NCBI GenBank assembly: GCA_900316475.1
Contig: ONDA01000017.1
Coordinates: 1 to 64,000, forward strand
DNA from: an uncultured Prevotellaceae bacterium
GTDB taxonomy: Bacteria; Bacteroidota; Bacteroidia; Bacteroidales; Bacteroidaceae
Direction: 5' to 3'
DNA length: 64,000 nt
Shown here in pieces: positions 34,202 to 43,102 of this stretch; position 1 is the stretch's first letter; each line of letters begins with the position of its first letter. The notes beneath the pieces were generated by a model, which ran no database searches, was not told the origin of the DNA, and worked only from the letters and a program-made list of their open reading frames with translations. A program made the translations under genes and the position numbers.

Positions 34202-35104
34202 GTTTTTCTCTAAGAATTTTAGTTCTGCTTCCAACATTTCCAATTTCGGCATCCTGTAGCCGGCCTCGCGGGCTATCTCTATGGGACGGGTATAGAGGTA
34301 ATGAATCTCCATCGGACGGTGGAAGTCGTAGTCGAGGCGCATCGACGGCGAGTAAGGCGTCATCTCGTCGGTCATGCGAATCATCTTCTCCACGAAAGCC
34401 TCGTCGACCCCGTTGACACCCAGTGCTCTCGACGCCCCGACAACCTCCATCATCTGGTCGCGAATGAGCTGACGCGTCTCCGGGTGCTTCAGCAGCTCGT
34501 CGGTCTGGGCATGCAGGGCTACGGTCATTCCGTTGAAAGGCATGTTCCACACCGCTTTCTTCCAGCGGGCTTCATGGTATTCAACGAAGCCCGTCTCGAT
34601 ACCTGCCTCGCGGAACTCTGCCACTACGGCCGCCATCAGTGCCTCATCGCGGCACGAGTAGTTAGCCAGGTTGATACTGCCGTAGCATTGGTGGTTCACG
34701 CGTCCCGGCTCTGTCTTCGCCGAACAGATGAAAGCCAGGCCGGCGGCCAACTGTACGCCGGGGAAATCGCGCTGCACGTCCTCCTCCACGCCGATGCCGT
34801 TCTGAATCAGCACCACAAGCGTCCGCTGGTGCAGCAGCGGCGGCAGCAAGGTCTTCAGCATACCGTTGTTGATTGACTTCAGGCATACCAGCACCACGTC
34901 GCATGGGGGCATCGCCGTCGTGTCGTTATAGGCGTTCACACCGTCCAAATGGAACGACCCGTCGCAGGAGTCCACCTGCAGACCGTTCTGCTTGACATAC
35001 TCATAGTCCTTATGCAGCAGGAAATGCACCTCCTGCCCTGCCTTCGCCAGTTTTCCGCCATAGAAGCCACCGATGGCTCCCGTTCCTATTATACCGTATT
35101 TCAT
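34196..35104 (-). CDS. panE: 2-Dehydropantoate 2-reductase
   Basis: A 302-aa NADPH-dependent ketopantoate reductase of pantothenate/CoA synthesis. The N-terminus has GTGAIGGFYGGKLAKAG; the catalytic Lys is in HEARWKKAVWNMPFN; the C-terminal domain has SMRLDYDFHRPMEIHYL. Alone as a transcription unit, with a -7 element on the minus strand at 35131-35138. Confidence 0.9.
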   Translation of the reverse strand: MKYGIIGTGAIGGFYGGKLAKAGQEVHFLLHKDYEYVKQNGLQVDSCDGSFHLDGVNAYNDTTAMPPCDVVLVCLKSINNGMLKTLLPPLLHQRTLVVLIQNGIGVEEDVQRDFPGVQLAAGLAFICSAKTEPGRVNHQCYGSINLANYSCRDEALMAAVVAEFREAGIETGFVEYHEARWKKAVWNMPFNGMTVALHAQTDELLKHPETRQLIRDQMMEVVGASRALGVNGVDEAFVEKMIRMTDEMTPYSPSMRLDYDFHRPMEIHYLYTRPIEIAREAGYRMPKLEMLEAELKFLEKNL

Positions 35105-35130
35105 TGTCTGCTCTGTTTCGTTTCAGACTG

Positions 35131-35138
35131 CAAAATTA
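35131..35138 (-). promoter_or_regulatory. -7 element of panE
   Basis: CAAAATTA reads TAATTTTG on the minus strand, 27 bases upstream of the panE start codon. Confidence 0.6.
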
Positions 35139-35244
35139 CAAAGAAAAAACAAGATGGCAAAGTGTATTGGGAAATAACAGAAGGAAAAGGAGCCATTTTG
35201 TCTTTGCACGATGGCAACTTTTAAGCATTGTTCACACCATCATC

Positions 35245-35275
35245 AACGCGACGGAGAAAATGTCTCCGTCGCGTT
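35245..35275. other. 13-bp perfect stem-loop in the panE-dxs spacer
   Basis: AACGCGACGGAGA (35245-35257) pairs exactly with TCTCCGTCGCGTT (35263-35275), with a 5-base loop and AATTATT after it. No annotated gene ends here: panE and dxs diverge. It may end a short plus-strand transcript or be a protein-binding site. Confidence 0.6.
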
Positions 35276-35334
35276 AATTATTAGCAAAGCCATAAAATAT
35301 TTTATAAAAGAATGAATAATTATGAATTATTTTG

Positions 35335-35342
35335 TACCTTTG
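35335..35342 (+). promoter_or_regulatory. -7 element of the dxs operon
   Basis: TACCTTTG lies 7 bases before the dxs start codon, which implies an almost leaderless mRNA. Confidence 0.65.
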
Positions 35343-35349
35343 CACCCAA

Positions 35350-37224
35350 ATGGAAGAACAGAAATTTGGGCTACTGAATAGCATCGACTATCCGGCTGAC
35401 CTCAGACAGTTGGCGATAGACCAGCTGCCTGAGGTCTGCAAGGAGTTGCGCCAGGACATCGTCAAGGAATTGTCGGTGAACCCCGGACACCTGGCATCGA
35501 GCCTCGGCGTGGTAGAACTGACGGTGGCTTTGCACTATGTCTACGACACGCCTGACGACCGCATCGTCTGGGACGTAGGCCACCAGGCTTACGGCCACAA
35601 GATACTGACAGGGCGCCGCGAGCAGTTCTCGACGAACCGCAAGCTGGGCGGCATACGTCCGTTCCCCTCGCCCCTGGAGAGCGAATACGACACGTTTGCT
35701 TGCGGCCACGCTTCCAACAGCATCTCGGCCGCCCTCGGCATGGCCGTTGCCGCGAAGACTACCGGCAACGACCGTAAGGTCGTGGCCGTCATTGGCGACG
35801 GAGCCATGTCGGGCGGTCTGGCCTTTGAGGGACTTAACAATGTATCGTCGTCGCCCAACGACCTGCTTATCATCCTGAACGACAACAACATGTCGATAGA
35901 CCGCTCCGTGGGCGGCATGAAGCAATACCTGTTAGGACTGAGCACCAACGAGACCTATAACGCCATGCGCTTCAAGGCTGCTCGCTGGCTCCACGGATGC
36001 GGGATGCTGGAAGACGACCGCCGCAAGGGACTCATCCGCCTGTCGAACGCGCTGAAGAGTGCCATCTCGCACCAGCAGAATGTCTTCGAAGGCATGAACA
36101 TCCGCTACTTCGGACCATTCGACGGCCACAACGTGAAGGAACTGGTACGCATCCTGCGCCAGATGAAGAACATGAAGGGACCGAAGCTGCTGCACCTGCA
36201 CACGCAGAAGGGTCACGGCTATGCACCGGCCGAGCGCGATGTCACGACATGGCACGCTCCCGGCAAGTTCAATCCCGACACCGGTGAGCGACTCGTCGAC
36301 AACGACCCCTCGCAACCGCAGAAGTTCCAGGACGTCTTCGGCTACACCCTGCTGGAACTGGCCGAACAGAACCCGCTCATCGTAGGGGTCACGCCGGCCA
36401 TGCCTACGGGCTGCTCCATGAATATCATGATGAAGGCCATGCCCGACAGGACATTTGACGTGGGTATCGCTGAGGGGCACGCCGTCACCTTCTCGGGCGG
36501 TATGGCCAAGGACGGCCTCATCCCCTTCTGCAACATCTACTCGGCCTTCGCCCAGCGGGCCTACGACCATATCATCCACGACGTGGCACTCCTCGGACTG
36601 CACGTCGTCTTCTGCTTCGACCGCGCCGGCATCGTCGGCGAAGACGGCCCGACACACCACGGCGCCTTCGACCTGGCAGCCCTGCGCCCCATTCCCAACC
36701 TCACCATCTCGGCTCCTATGGACGAGCACGAGCTGCGCCGAATGATGTACACGGCTCAGTTGCCCGACAAAGGTCCCTTCGTCATACGCTATCCCCGTGG
36801 CGGTGGCGTACTGAAAGACTGGCGCTGCCCGTTGGAAGAGGTGAAGGTGGGCACAGGCCGCAAGCTGCATGACGGCAACGACGTGGCGGTGCTGAGCATC
36901 GGTGCCATCGGCAACGAGGCGCTGCAGGCGGCTGAGGCTACCGGGGCGGCCATGTACGACATGCGCTTCCTGAAACCGCTCGACGAGGACATCCTGCATG
37001 AGGTAGGCCAGCACTTCCAGCGTATCGTCACCGTCGAGAACGGCGTGAAGAACGGTGGACTGGGGTCTGCCGTCTTAGAGTGGATGAACGACCACGGCTA
37101 TCAGGTACATATTACCCGTTTAGGACTGCCTGACGACCACTTCGTTGAGCATGGCACTGTCAGCGAACTGCAAAGGATTGTCGGCATCGATGTAGAAAGT
37201 ATCAAAAAAGCCATTCTGATATGA
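35350..37224 (+). CDS. dxs: 1-Deoxy-D-xylulose-5-phosphate synthase
   Basis: A 624-aa thiamine-diphosphate enzyme that starts the MEP isoprenoid pathway. [17 protein letters not shown], the ThDP/Mg motif [34 protein letters not shown] (catalytic Glu) and [18 protein letters not shown] are all present. The ATG at 35350 is chosen because the promoter precedes it directly. It overlaps trkA by 4 bases (ATGA), the first gene of a dxs-trkA-trkH-cupin operon. Confidence 0.95.
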   Translation: MEEQKFGLLNSIDYPADLRQLAIDQLPEVCKELRQDIVKELSVNPGHLASSLGVVELTVALHYVYDTPDDRIVWDVGHQAYGHKILTGRREQFSTNRKLGGIRPFPSPLESEYDTFACGHASNSISAALGMAVAAKTTGNDRKVVAVIGDGAMSGGLAFEGLNNVSSSPNDLLIILNDNNMSIDRSVGGMKQYLLGLSTNETYNAMRFKAARWLHGCGMLEDDRRKGLIRLSNALKSAISHQQNVFEGMNIRYFGPFDGHNVKELVRILRQMKNMKGPKLLHLHTQKGHGYAPAERDVTTWHAPGKFNPDTGERLVDNDPSQPQKFQDVFGYTLLELAEQNPLIVGVTPAMPTGCSMNIMMKAMPDRTFDVGIAEGHAVTFSGGMAKDGLIPFCNIYSAFAQRAYDHIIHDVALLGLHVVFCFDRAGIVGEDGPTHHGAFDLAALRPIPNLTISAPMDEHELRRMMYTAQLPDKGPFVIRYPRGGGVLKDWRCPLEEVKVGTGRKLHDGNDVAVLSIGAIGNEALQAAEATGAAMYDMRFLKPLDEDILHEVGQHFQRIVTVENGVKNGGLGSAVLEWMNDHGYQVHITRLGLPDDHFVEHGTVSELQRIVGIDVESIKKAILI

Positions 37225-38576
37225 AAATCGTCATTGCCGGGGCGGGAGCCGTAGGCACCCACCTGTCGAAACTACTGTCGCGCGAACGTCAGAACTGCGT
37301 ACTGATAGACGACGACGAGAACCGCCTCGAAGGATTGAGGGAGTATGACGTCATGACCCTCAACGCCTCGCCTACCAGCATCAGCGCCCTGAAGGAGGCT
37401 GGCGCCGGCAGTGCCGATCTCTTCGTGGGTGTCACCACCGAGGAGAGCACCAACATCACGGCCTGCATCATCGCCCACACCTTGGGTGCCAAGAAGACGG
37501 TGGCACGCATCGACAACTACGAATACCTGTCGGCTCAGAACCAGCAGTTCTTCAAGCAGTTGGGTATCAGTTCGATGGTCTATCCCGAGGTTCTGGCAGC
37601 CCATGACATCATCAACGGCCTGAAACTCTCGTGGGTGCGCCAGCGATGGGACGTCCACGACGGGGCACTGGTGCTCCTCGGCATCAAGCTGCGCGAGGGC
37701 TGCGAGATTCTGAACCAACCGCTGAAAAACCTCTGCGGTCCCAACGACCCCTATCACGTTGTAGCCATCAAGCGGCAGGACGAGACCATCATCCCCAGCG
37801 GTCTGGACACCCTGAAACTGAACGACCTGACGTACTTCATGACCACAAAGGAGTACATCCCCTATATCCGCAAGATTGTAGGCAAGGAACACTATACCGA
37901 CGTCAAGAACGTCATCATCATGGGCGGCGGCAAGACGGCTGTCCGTGCTGCACTTACCACGCCCGACTATATGAACGTGAAGATCATCGAGAACGACGCC
38001 ATGCGCTGCGACAAGCTGAACCAGCTGCTCACCAATGACGACACGATGGTCATCCACGGCGACGGCCGCGACCTGGGACTGCTCGAAGAGGAGGGCATCA
38101 AGACCACACAGGCATTCGTGGCTCTGACGGGCAACGCCGAGACCAACATCCTGGCCTGTCTGACGGCCAAGAAACTGGGCGTGCGCAAGACGGTGGCCAT
38201 GGTGGAGAACCTCGACTACGTATCGATGGCCGAGAGTCTCGACATCGGCACCATCATCAACAAGAAGACCGTCGCCGCCAGCCATATCTACCAGATGATG
38301 CTCGACGCCGACGTCAGCAACCTGCGCTCGCTGATGCTCGTCGACAGCGAGGTGGCCGAGTTCGTGGCTGCCGAGGGGTCGCGGGTGACGCGAAATGTCG
38401 TCAAGGACTTAGGACTGCCCTTCGGCGTGACCATCGGCGGTCTGGTCCGTAACGGCGTGGGTATGCTCGTCAACGGAAACTCACAGATACTCCCCGGCGA
38501 CTCCGTCATGGTATTCTGTCACGAACAGAAGCTGAACAACATCGAGAAGTTCTTCAAGAAAGGCCTGCTATGGTAA
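37221..38576 (+). CDS. trkA: Trk potassium uptake system regulatory protein TrkA
   Basis: A 451-aa cytoplasmic NAD(H)-binding gate of the Trk K+ channel. Two RCK units are visible: [19 protein letters not shown] at the start and [16 protein letters not shown] near residue 230, each followed by a TrkA-C-like domain ([19 protein letters not shown] and [20 protein letters not shown]). It overlaps dxs by 4 and trkH by 7 bases. Confidence 0.94.
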   Translation: MKIVIAGAGAVGTHLSKLLSRERQNCVLIDDDENRLEGLREYDVMTLNASPTSISALKEAGAGSADLFVGVTTEESTNITACIIAHTLGAKKTVARIDNYEYLSAQNQQFFKQLGISSMVYPEVLAAHDIINGLKLSWVRQRWDVHDGALVLLGIKLREGCEILNQPLKNLCGPNDPYHVVAIKRQDETIIPSGLDTLKLNDLTYFMTTKEYIPYIRKIVGKEHYTDVKNVIIMGGGKTAVRAALTTPDYMNVKIIENDAMRCDKLNQLLTNDDTMVIHGDGRDLGLLEEEGIKTTQAFVALTGNAETNILACLTAKKLGVRKTVAMVENLDYVSMAESLDIGTIINKKTVAASHIYQMMLDADVSNLRSLMLVDSEVAEFVAAEGSRVTRNVVKDLGLPFGVTIGGLVRNGVGMLVNGNSQILPGDSVMVFCHEQKLNNIEKFFKKGLLW

Positions 38577-40030
38577 ACTTCCGCATCATCTACAAGATTA
38601 TCGGCTCGCTGCTCTTCCTGGAAGCGTTCTTCATGGGGTGGTGCCTGGTCATCGGACTCGTCCACCATGAGGACGATGTGCTGGCCTTCCTCGTGTCGAT
38701 GCTGCTGACCTTTGGTTGCGGATTCCTGTCACTCTACTTCGGCCGCGATGCCGAGAACGCCCTCAGCCGCCGCGATGCCTACGTGGTCGTCACAGCCGCC
38801 TGGGTCATCTTCTCGTTCTTCGGCATGTTTCCCTTCCTCATCCACGGCAGCATCCTGAACTTCACCGACGCCTACTTCGAGACGATGTCGGGGTTCACAA
38901 CTACAGGCGCCAGCATCATCGACGACGTGGAACGGCTGCCACACGCCATCCTCTTCTGGCGCTCGCTGATGCAGTGGATAGGCGGACTGGGTATCGTCTT
39001 CTTCACCATCGCCATCCTGCCGTCGCTCGTCGGCGGTAGCGTCAAGGTGTTTGCTGCCGAGGCCACCGGGCCTATCAAGGCGAAGATGCACCCGCGACTC
39101 ACCACCACCGCCAAGTGGATATGGACCATCTACCTGCTGCTCACCATTGCCTGTGGGTTCTCCTACTGGGCGTCAGGCATGAACTGGTTTGAAGCCACCA
39201 ACTACTCGATGACGACGACCGCCACCGGAGGATTCGCCATCCACAACGACAGTACCGCCCATTTCCAGTCGCCCACCATCGACTATATCAGTATTCTCTT
39301 CCAGTTTCTCTCTGGCATCAACTTCACCTTATTATATATGAGCCTGTTCAAGTTGCGCGTCGGGGCACTGCTCAAGAGTTCTGAGTTCAAACTTTATATT
39401 GCCGTTGTCGCCGGCTCCACCTGCAGCATCATGTATCTGTTGCTGACTCATCTGGGCTACACGCTGGAACACGCCTTCCGCTCAGCCCTCTTCCACACCG
39501 TGTCGTTCATCACCACCACCGGTGCGTTCCTCGGCGACGACCTCGGCCAATGGCCACACCTGACGTGGGTCATCCTCGGACTCGTCATGTATCTCGGCGC
39601 CTGCGCCGGCAGCACCAGCGGCGGCTTCAAGTGCATCCGTGGCGTCATGCTGCTACAGGTGGTACGCAATAACTTCCGGCAGATTCTGCACCCTAACGCC
39701 GTACTGCCGGTACGTATCAACGGCCAGAGTGTCGCCCCGTCAAAGCTTCTCTCTGTCTTCGCTTTCTTCGTACTGACCATCCTTATGGTACTTTTCACGG
39801 CTACGGCCATGATCTTTTCCGGCGTCGACAACACCAATGCTGCCGTCATCGCACTGAGCTGCGTCAGCAACGTCGGACCGTCGCTCACCAACGGCGTAGG
39901 TCCCGAACTGTCATGGTCGGTGCTGCCCACGGCCACGAAGTGGCTCCTCTGCCTGCTGATGCTCATGGGCCGACTGGAAATCATGACCGTCCTCGTGCTA
40001 TTCACCCGCGCTTTCTGGAAGGAGAACTAA
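38570..40030 (+). CDS. trkH: Trk potassium uptake system membrane protein TrkH
   Basis: A 486-aa membrane channel with four pore repeats. TMSGFTTTGASIIDDVERLPH, ATGGFAIHNDS and FITTTGAFLGDDL, and LSCVSNVGPSL are the selectivity filter segments, each with a Gly; about ten transmembrane helices surround them. It overlaps the 3' end of trkA, with which it forms the K+ uptake system. Confidence 0.94.
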   Translation: MVNFRIIYKIIGSLLFLEAFFMGWCLVIGLVHHEDDVLAFLVSMLLTFGCGFLSLYFGRDAENALSRRDAYVVVTAAWVIFSFFGMFPFLIHGSILNFTDAYFETMSGFTTTGASIIDDVERLPHAILFWRSLMQWIGGLGIVFFTIAILPSLVGGSVKVFAAEATGPIKAKMHPRLTTTAKWIWTIYLLLTIACGFSYWASGMNWFEATNYSMTTTATGGFAIHNDSTAHFQSPTIDYISILFQFLSGINFTLLYMSLFKLRVGALLKSSEFKLYIAVVAGSTCSIMYLLLTHLGYTLEHAFRSALFHTVSFITTTGAFLGDDLGQWPHLTWVILGLVMYLGACAGSTSGGFKCIRGVMLLQVVRNNFRQILHPNAVLPVRINGQSVAPSKLLSVFAFFVLTILMVLFTATAMIFSGVDNTNAAVIALSCVSNVGPSLTNGVGPELSWSVLPTATKWLLCLLMLMGRLEIMTVLVLFTRAFWKEN

Positions 40031-40033
40031 ACG

Positions 40034-40516
40034 ATGATCTACAAACTCAACGACCTCAGCCGACAGCAGCTGTCACTGCTCGTACACAGCCAGAAGGCTG
40101 CTTTTCTGGGGCATGACAGCTATCGCCGCTTCGGTGCCCGCTTTCCCCTGCACGTCAAGGTGACACACAGCCTCAATGCGCAGGCTTTCACGCCCGGGCA
40201 GGGCGTCTTCTGCTATGTCCACCGCCCTGTCATCGGCAGCGGTCTCGTCATTGCCGAAGTCAGCGTACTGACAGCCACGAACGAGCCGACGACGGCCCTC
40301 ACCACGGCCGTCTACGATCTGAACGACCCGATGACCATCGACTACAGCGGTCTCGACGCCTTCGTCATCTTCGTCGGTCTGGAAGGCTCGTGCGAACTCA
40401 CCGACAACCAGGGTCACACCATCGCATTCCGCGAAGGCGAGTCGGCGCTCATACCTGCTACCACGAAAGCCATCAAGATAGAAGGAACGATAAAATTCTT
40501 GGAAACATACGTCTGA
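40034..40516 (+). CDS. Cupin-domain protein resembling the C-terminus of ManA
   Basis: A 160-aa protein. The last 60 residues (DYSGLDAFVIFVGLEGSCEL...FREGESALIPATTKAIKIEG) resemble the C-terminal cupin of class I mannose-6-phosphate isomerase, and RFPLHVKV near residue 37 weakly recalls FPLLIK of the same enzyme. The zinc-binding His/Glu residues of an active isomerase are not evident, so it is probably a truncated relative with another role or a decayed gene. It starts 3 bases after trkH, so it is co-transcribed. Function unknown. Confidence 0.65.
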   Translation: MIYKLNDLSRQQLSLLVHSQKAAFLGHDSYRRFGARFPLHVKVTHSLNAQAFTPGQGVFCYVHRPVIGSGLVIAEVSVLTATNEPTTALTTAVYDLNDPMTIDYSGLDAFVIFVGLEGSCELTDNQGHTIAFREGESALIPATTKAIKIEGTIKFLETYV

Positions 40517-40566
40517 AGGTCAGTAGGGGCTGGATGAGCTTTCCCCTACATACAAGACAGCAGTTT

Positions 40567-40868
40567 GGTGACACCTCTTACACCAAGCCTGATTATCAAC
40601 AGGTTAGCGAAGAGTTTACCCACACCAATGGTCACACCAATGGTAGCACCAACCACTCCCAAAATGTTTCACGACAAAGCTGAAAATTTCGCGGCCTCTC
40701 GCAAAAATTTCACGGCCTCACAGAAAAATCTTACGGCCTCTCGTCAATGTTTCACGGTCGGGCACTATTGCCAGGTGTCACCTTTGGTGCGACGATTGGT
40801 GCGACTTGGCTACTTGAAACAGCTCTTGATTTTCAGGTAGTTAAGTGCCAGGTGTAAGAGGTGTCACC
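40567..40868. repeat. Second composite palindrome with a central 21-bp array
   Basis: GGTGACACCTCTTACACC (40567-40584) is exactly inverted at 40851-40868. Inner arms of ACCAATGGT and ATTGGTGCGAC type are also inverted. In the centre the complement of GGCCGTGA recurs at 40693, 40714, 40735 and 40756 (GGCC or GGTC core), again exactly 21 bases apart, now in the opposite orientation to the array at 22893-22972. Confidence 0.8.
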
Positions 40869-40979
40869 TATGTTTGTGTACGTAGCAGAACCGCCCCTGC
40901 TGCGCACTGCTTCTTCTGTCAAAATGTGGAAAGATGAAAGATTTTATCAAACAGACGTGGGAAACTCAGAAATTTTGTT

Positions 40980-40987
40980 TATCTTTG
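40980..40987 (+). promoter_or_regulatory. -7 element of the AAA/PD-(D/E)XK gene
   Basis: TATCTTTG lies 21 bases before the start codon at 41009; AAAGGAG (40994-41000) is a plausible ribosome binding site. Confidence 0.7.
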
Positions 40988-41008
40988 CACGCAAAAGGAG
41001 AATCGGCT

Positions 41009-42598
41009 ATGGCAGAGAAGAGAGGATACGGCGTGGGGCTTCAGTCTTTCCCCGAAATGATAAAGCGCGAATGCGTCTATGTGGACAAGACGGCGTATGT
41101 GTATAAGATGGCTCAGTCGAAGGGCAAGAACTTCTTCCTGAGCCGTCCGCGACGCTTCGGCAAGTCGCTCCTGGTGAGCACCCTTGAGGCTTACTTCCAG
41201 GGGCGCAAGGAGCTGTTCCGCGGACTGGCCATAGAGCAGCTGGAGACGGAGTGGACGGAGTATCCCGTCATCCGGCTCAACCTGTCGCTGGGCAAGTACT
41301 ACGAGAAGGAACGGGTACACGGCACCATTGATGCCATCCTGCGGCTGGCAGAGGACAAATGGGGCATGGAAGTCCAGGATGCACACAACTACGACGCACG
41401 GCTGACCAACCTCATCAAGACCTGCTACGAGCGGACGGGCCGCCAGGTGGTGGTGCTCATCGACGAGTACGACGCGCCGATGCTCGACAGCATCACCAAC
41501 CGCGACCTGCAGGACTATATCCGCGAGCGCATACGCAGTCTGTTCTCGCCGCTGAAGGCGATGGAGGACTACCTGCGGTTCGTGTTTCTGACGGGCATCT
41601 CGAAGTTCTCGCAGCTGTCTGTCTTCAGCGAACTGAACAACCTGAACGTGCTGACCTTCAAGCCGGAGTATGAGGGCGTCTGCGGCATCACTGCCGACGA
41701 GCTGGTGACGCAGCTGAAGCCCGACATAGAGTGGCTGGCCGAGGCCATCAGCAAGGTTAAGCCAACGACCTACGACGAGACGCTGGCCGAGCTGAAACGG
41801 ATGTACGACGGCTACCATTTCTCATACCAACTGACCGACGTGTACAATCCCTGGAGCCTCATCTACGCCTTCGAGAGTGGCTGGATAGAGAACTACTGGT
41901 TCTCGACGGGCACACCCTCGTCGCTCATCAACCTGCTGCGCGTGCGCCAGCTCGTCATGCCCGAACTGGAGGGCTATGAGGCCGACCTGAAGCAGTTTGA
42001 CGCGCCCACAGAGCGCATAGAGGATCCCATCCCCGTGCTCTTCCAGAGCGGCTACCTGACCATCAAGGGCTATAACCCTATGACAAGGCGCTACAGGCTG
42101 GGCTTCCCCAATGCTGAGGTGTACGAGGGCTTTGCCGATTCGCTCTACAAGTATTACTGCCCGGAGTATTACGGCAGCAGCAACCAGATGACAACAGCTT
42201 TATGGGACTTGCGCCTGAAGAAGACCACCTTCGAGCAGTTCCTGGAGTCGGTACGCCGCTGGTATGCGGGCATACCTTATTCTATTACGGACAAGAACCA
42301 GAACGAGCAGTTCTATCAGGCACTGTTCTACTCGCTCATGGCAGGCATCGGCGCCGACGTGGAGGCAGAGGGGCAGACCAGCGACGGGCGCTTTGACATA
42401 GCCATGAAGCTGGCCGACGCCATTTACATCCTGGAGTTCAAGTTTGGCGGAAGTGCCGAGGAGGCCACAGAGCAGATCGTCAGGAAAGACTACGCCGCAC
42501 GTTTTGCCCAGGACCCGCGCCCCGTATGGGCCGTCGGGCTGAACATCAGCAAGGACCGCCGCACGATTGACAACTACATCGTGGTCAGCGTTAAGTAA
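41009..42598 (+). CDS. AAA-ATPase-like / PD-(D/E)XK nuclease-like protein (DUF1703 type)
   Basis: A 529-aa protein of a family abundant in Bacteroidetes. The N-terminal half is AAA-ATPase-like: YVDKTAYVYKMAQ, Walker A RPRRFGKSLLVSTL, Walker B VVVLIDEYDAPML and the FLTGISKFSQLSVFSELNNL segment. The C-terminal part has GRFDIAMKLADAIYILEFKF, a PD-(D/E)XK nuclease-like core with Asp and ExK. The start at 41009 follows a good promoter and ribosome site; a longer frame begins upstream of the promoter. Members are often multicopy and may belong to mobile or defence functions; the role is unknown. Confidence 0.85.
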   Translation: MAEKRGYGVGLQSFPEMIKRECVYVDKTAYVYKMAQSKGKNFFLSRPRRFGKSLLVSTLEAYFQGRKELFRGLAIEQLETEWTEYPVIRLNLSLGKYYEKERVHGTIDAILRLAEDKWGMEVQDAHNYDARLTNLIKTCYERTGRQVVVLIDEYDAPMLDSITNRDLQDYIRERIRSLFSPLKAMEDYLRFVFLTGISKFSQLSVFSELNNLNVLTFKPEYEGVCGITADELVTQLKPDIEWLAEAISKVKPTTYDETLAELKRMYDGYHFSYQLTDVYNPWSLIYAFESGWIENYWFSTGTPSSLINLLRVRQLVMPELEGYEADLKQFDAPTERIEDPIPVLFQSGYLTIKGYNPMTRRYRLGFPNAEVYEGFADSLYKYYCPEYYGSSNQMTTALWDLRLKKTTFEQFLESVRRWYAGIPYSITDKNQNEQFYQALFYSLMAGIGADVEAEGQTSDGRFDIAMKLADAIYILEFKFGGSAEEATEQIVRKDYAARFAQDPRPVWAVGLNISKDRRTIDNYIVVSVK

Positions 42599-42661
42599 CT
42601 CAAGTTTCCCACCCCTAAAACCTTTTAAGAACCACTAATTTCTCTAATTACACTAATTTAA

Positions 42662-42696
42662 TAATGAACAAAGATTTGAAGATTTAAAAGATTTTG
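42662..42696 (+). repeat. Dispersed repeat, truncated copy 2
   Basis: ATGAACAAAGATTTGAAGAT followed by TTAAAAGATTTTG, the first half of the longer repeat. Confidence 0.6.
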
Positions 42697-42742
42697 TATG
42701 TGCATATTGAACTACGAATTTCACGAATTTAATAATGAATAT

Positions 42743-42805
42743 AATGAACAAAGATTTGAAGATTTAAAAGATTTTGAGCCGACGGGCGACAAAGATTACA
42801 CTAAT
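42743..42805 (+). repeat. Dispersed repeat, copy 3
   Basis: Full-length copy: ATGAACAAAGATTTGAAGAT, then TTAAAAGATTTTGAGCCGAC, GGGCGACAAAGATTACACTA. Identical over this length to copy 4 at 43010. Confidence 0.75.
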
Positions 42806-43009
42806 TTGCTACGCGCAGTGCTCCGTAATTATTATTATGGAAATTACGGCCAAAATTATGATTATTACGGAAATTCGTTTCCCAACAAATGCCCTGACAG
42901 GGCTTATTATTTCTAATTTGTCGAGACAGATTATTTCTAATTGTTGGAACAGATTATTCTAATTCTTTCTCATTGTTTTCCAATACAAATTACGGCCATT
43001 CTTTTTGTA

Positions 43010-43069
43010 ATGAACAAAGATTTGAAGATTTAAAAGATTTTGAGCCGACGGGCGACAAAGATTACACTA
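43010..43069 (+). repeat. Dispersed repeat, copy 4
   Basis: The same 60 bases as copy 3, 267 bases further on. It lies just beyond the 3' end of the DUF4435 gene. Confidence 0.75.
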
Positions 43070-43102
43070 GAAAGTTAAATTAAGTAATATCTATGCTATA
43101 GC

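Larger units (their letters stand above)
40517..41008. other. Gene-free region made of a composite palindromic element
   Basis: No supported gene. Most of it is the palindrome at 40567-40868, then the promoter (40980-40987) of the AAA/PD-(D/E)XK gene. Confidence 0.6.
42599..43102. other. Gene-free AT-rich region with dispersed repeats
   Basis: About 500 bases of AT-rich DNA holding three copies of the AGATTTAAAAGATT repeat and short ATTACGGCC/ATTATTATGGAAATTACGG motifs. A 72-codon frame runs through the repeats but shows no protein family character. It separates convergent genes. Confidence 0.6.

Noticed and set aside
34949-35224. 91-codon frame antisense to the start of panE
   Set aside because: Shadow of panE; the part outside panE is promoter DNA.
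42698-42916. 72-codon frame in the 42.6-43.1 kb region
   Set aside because: It is made of the dispersed repeat and AT-rich sequence, with no protein character.
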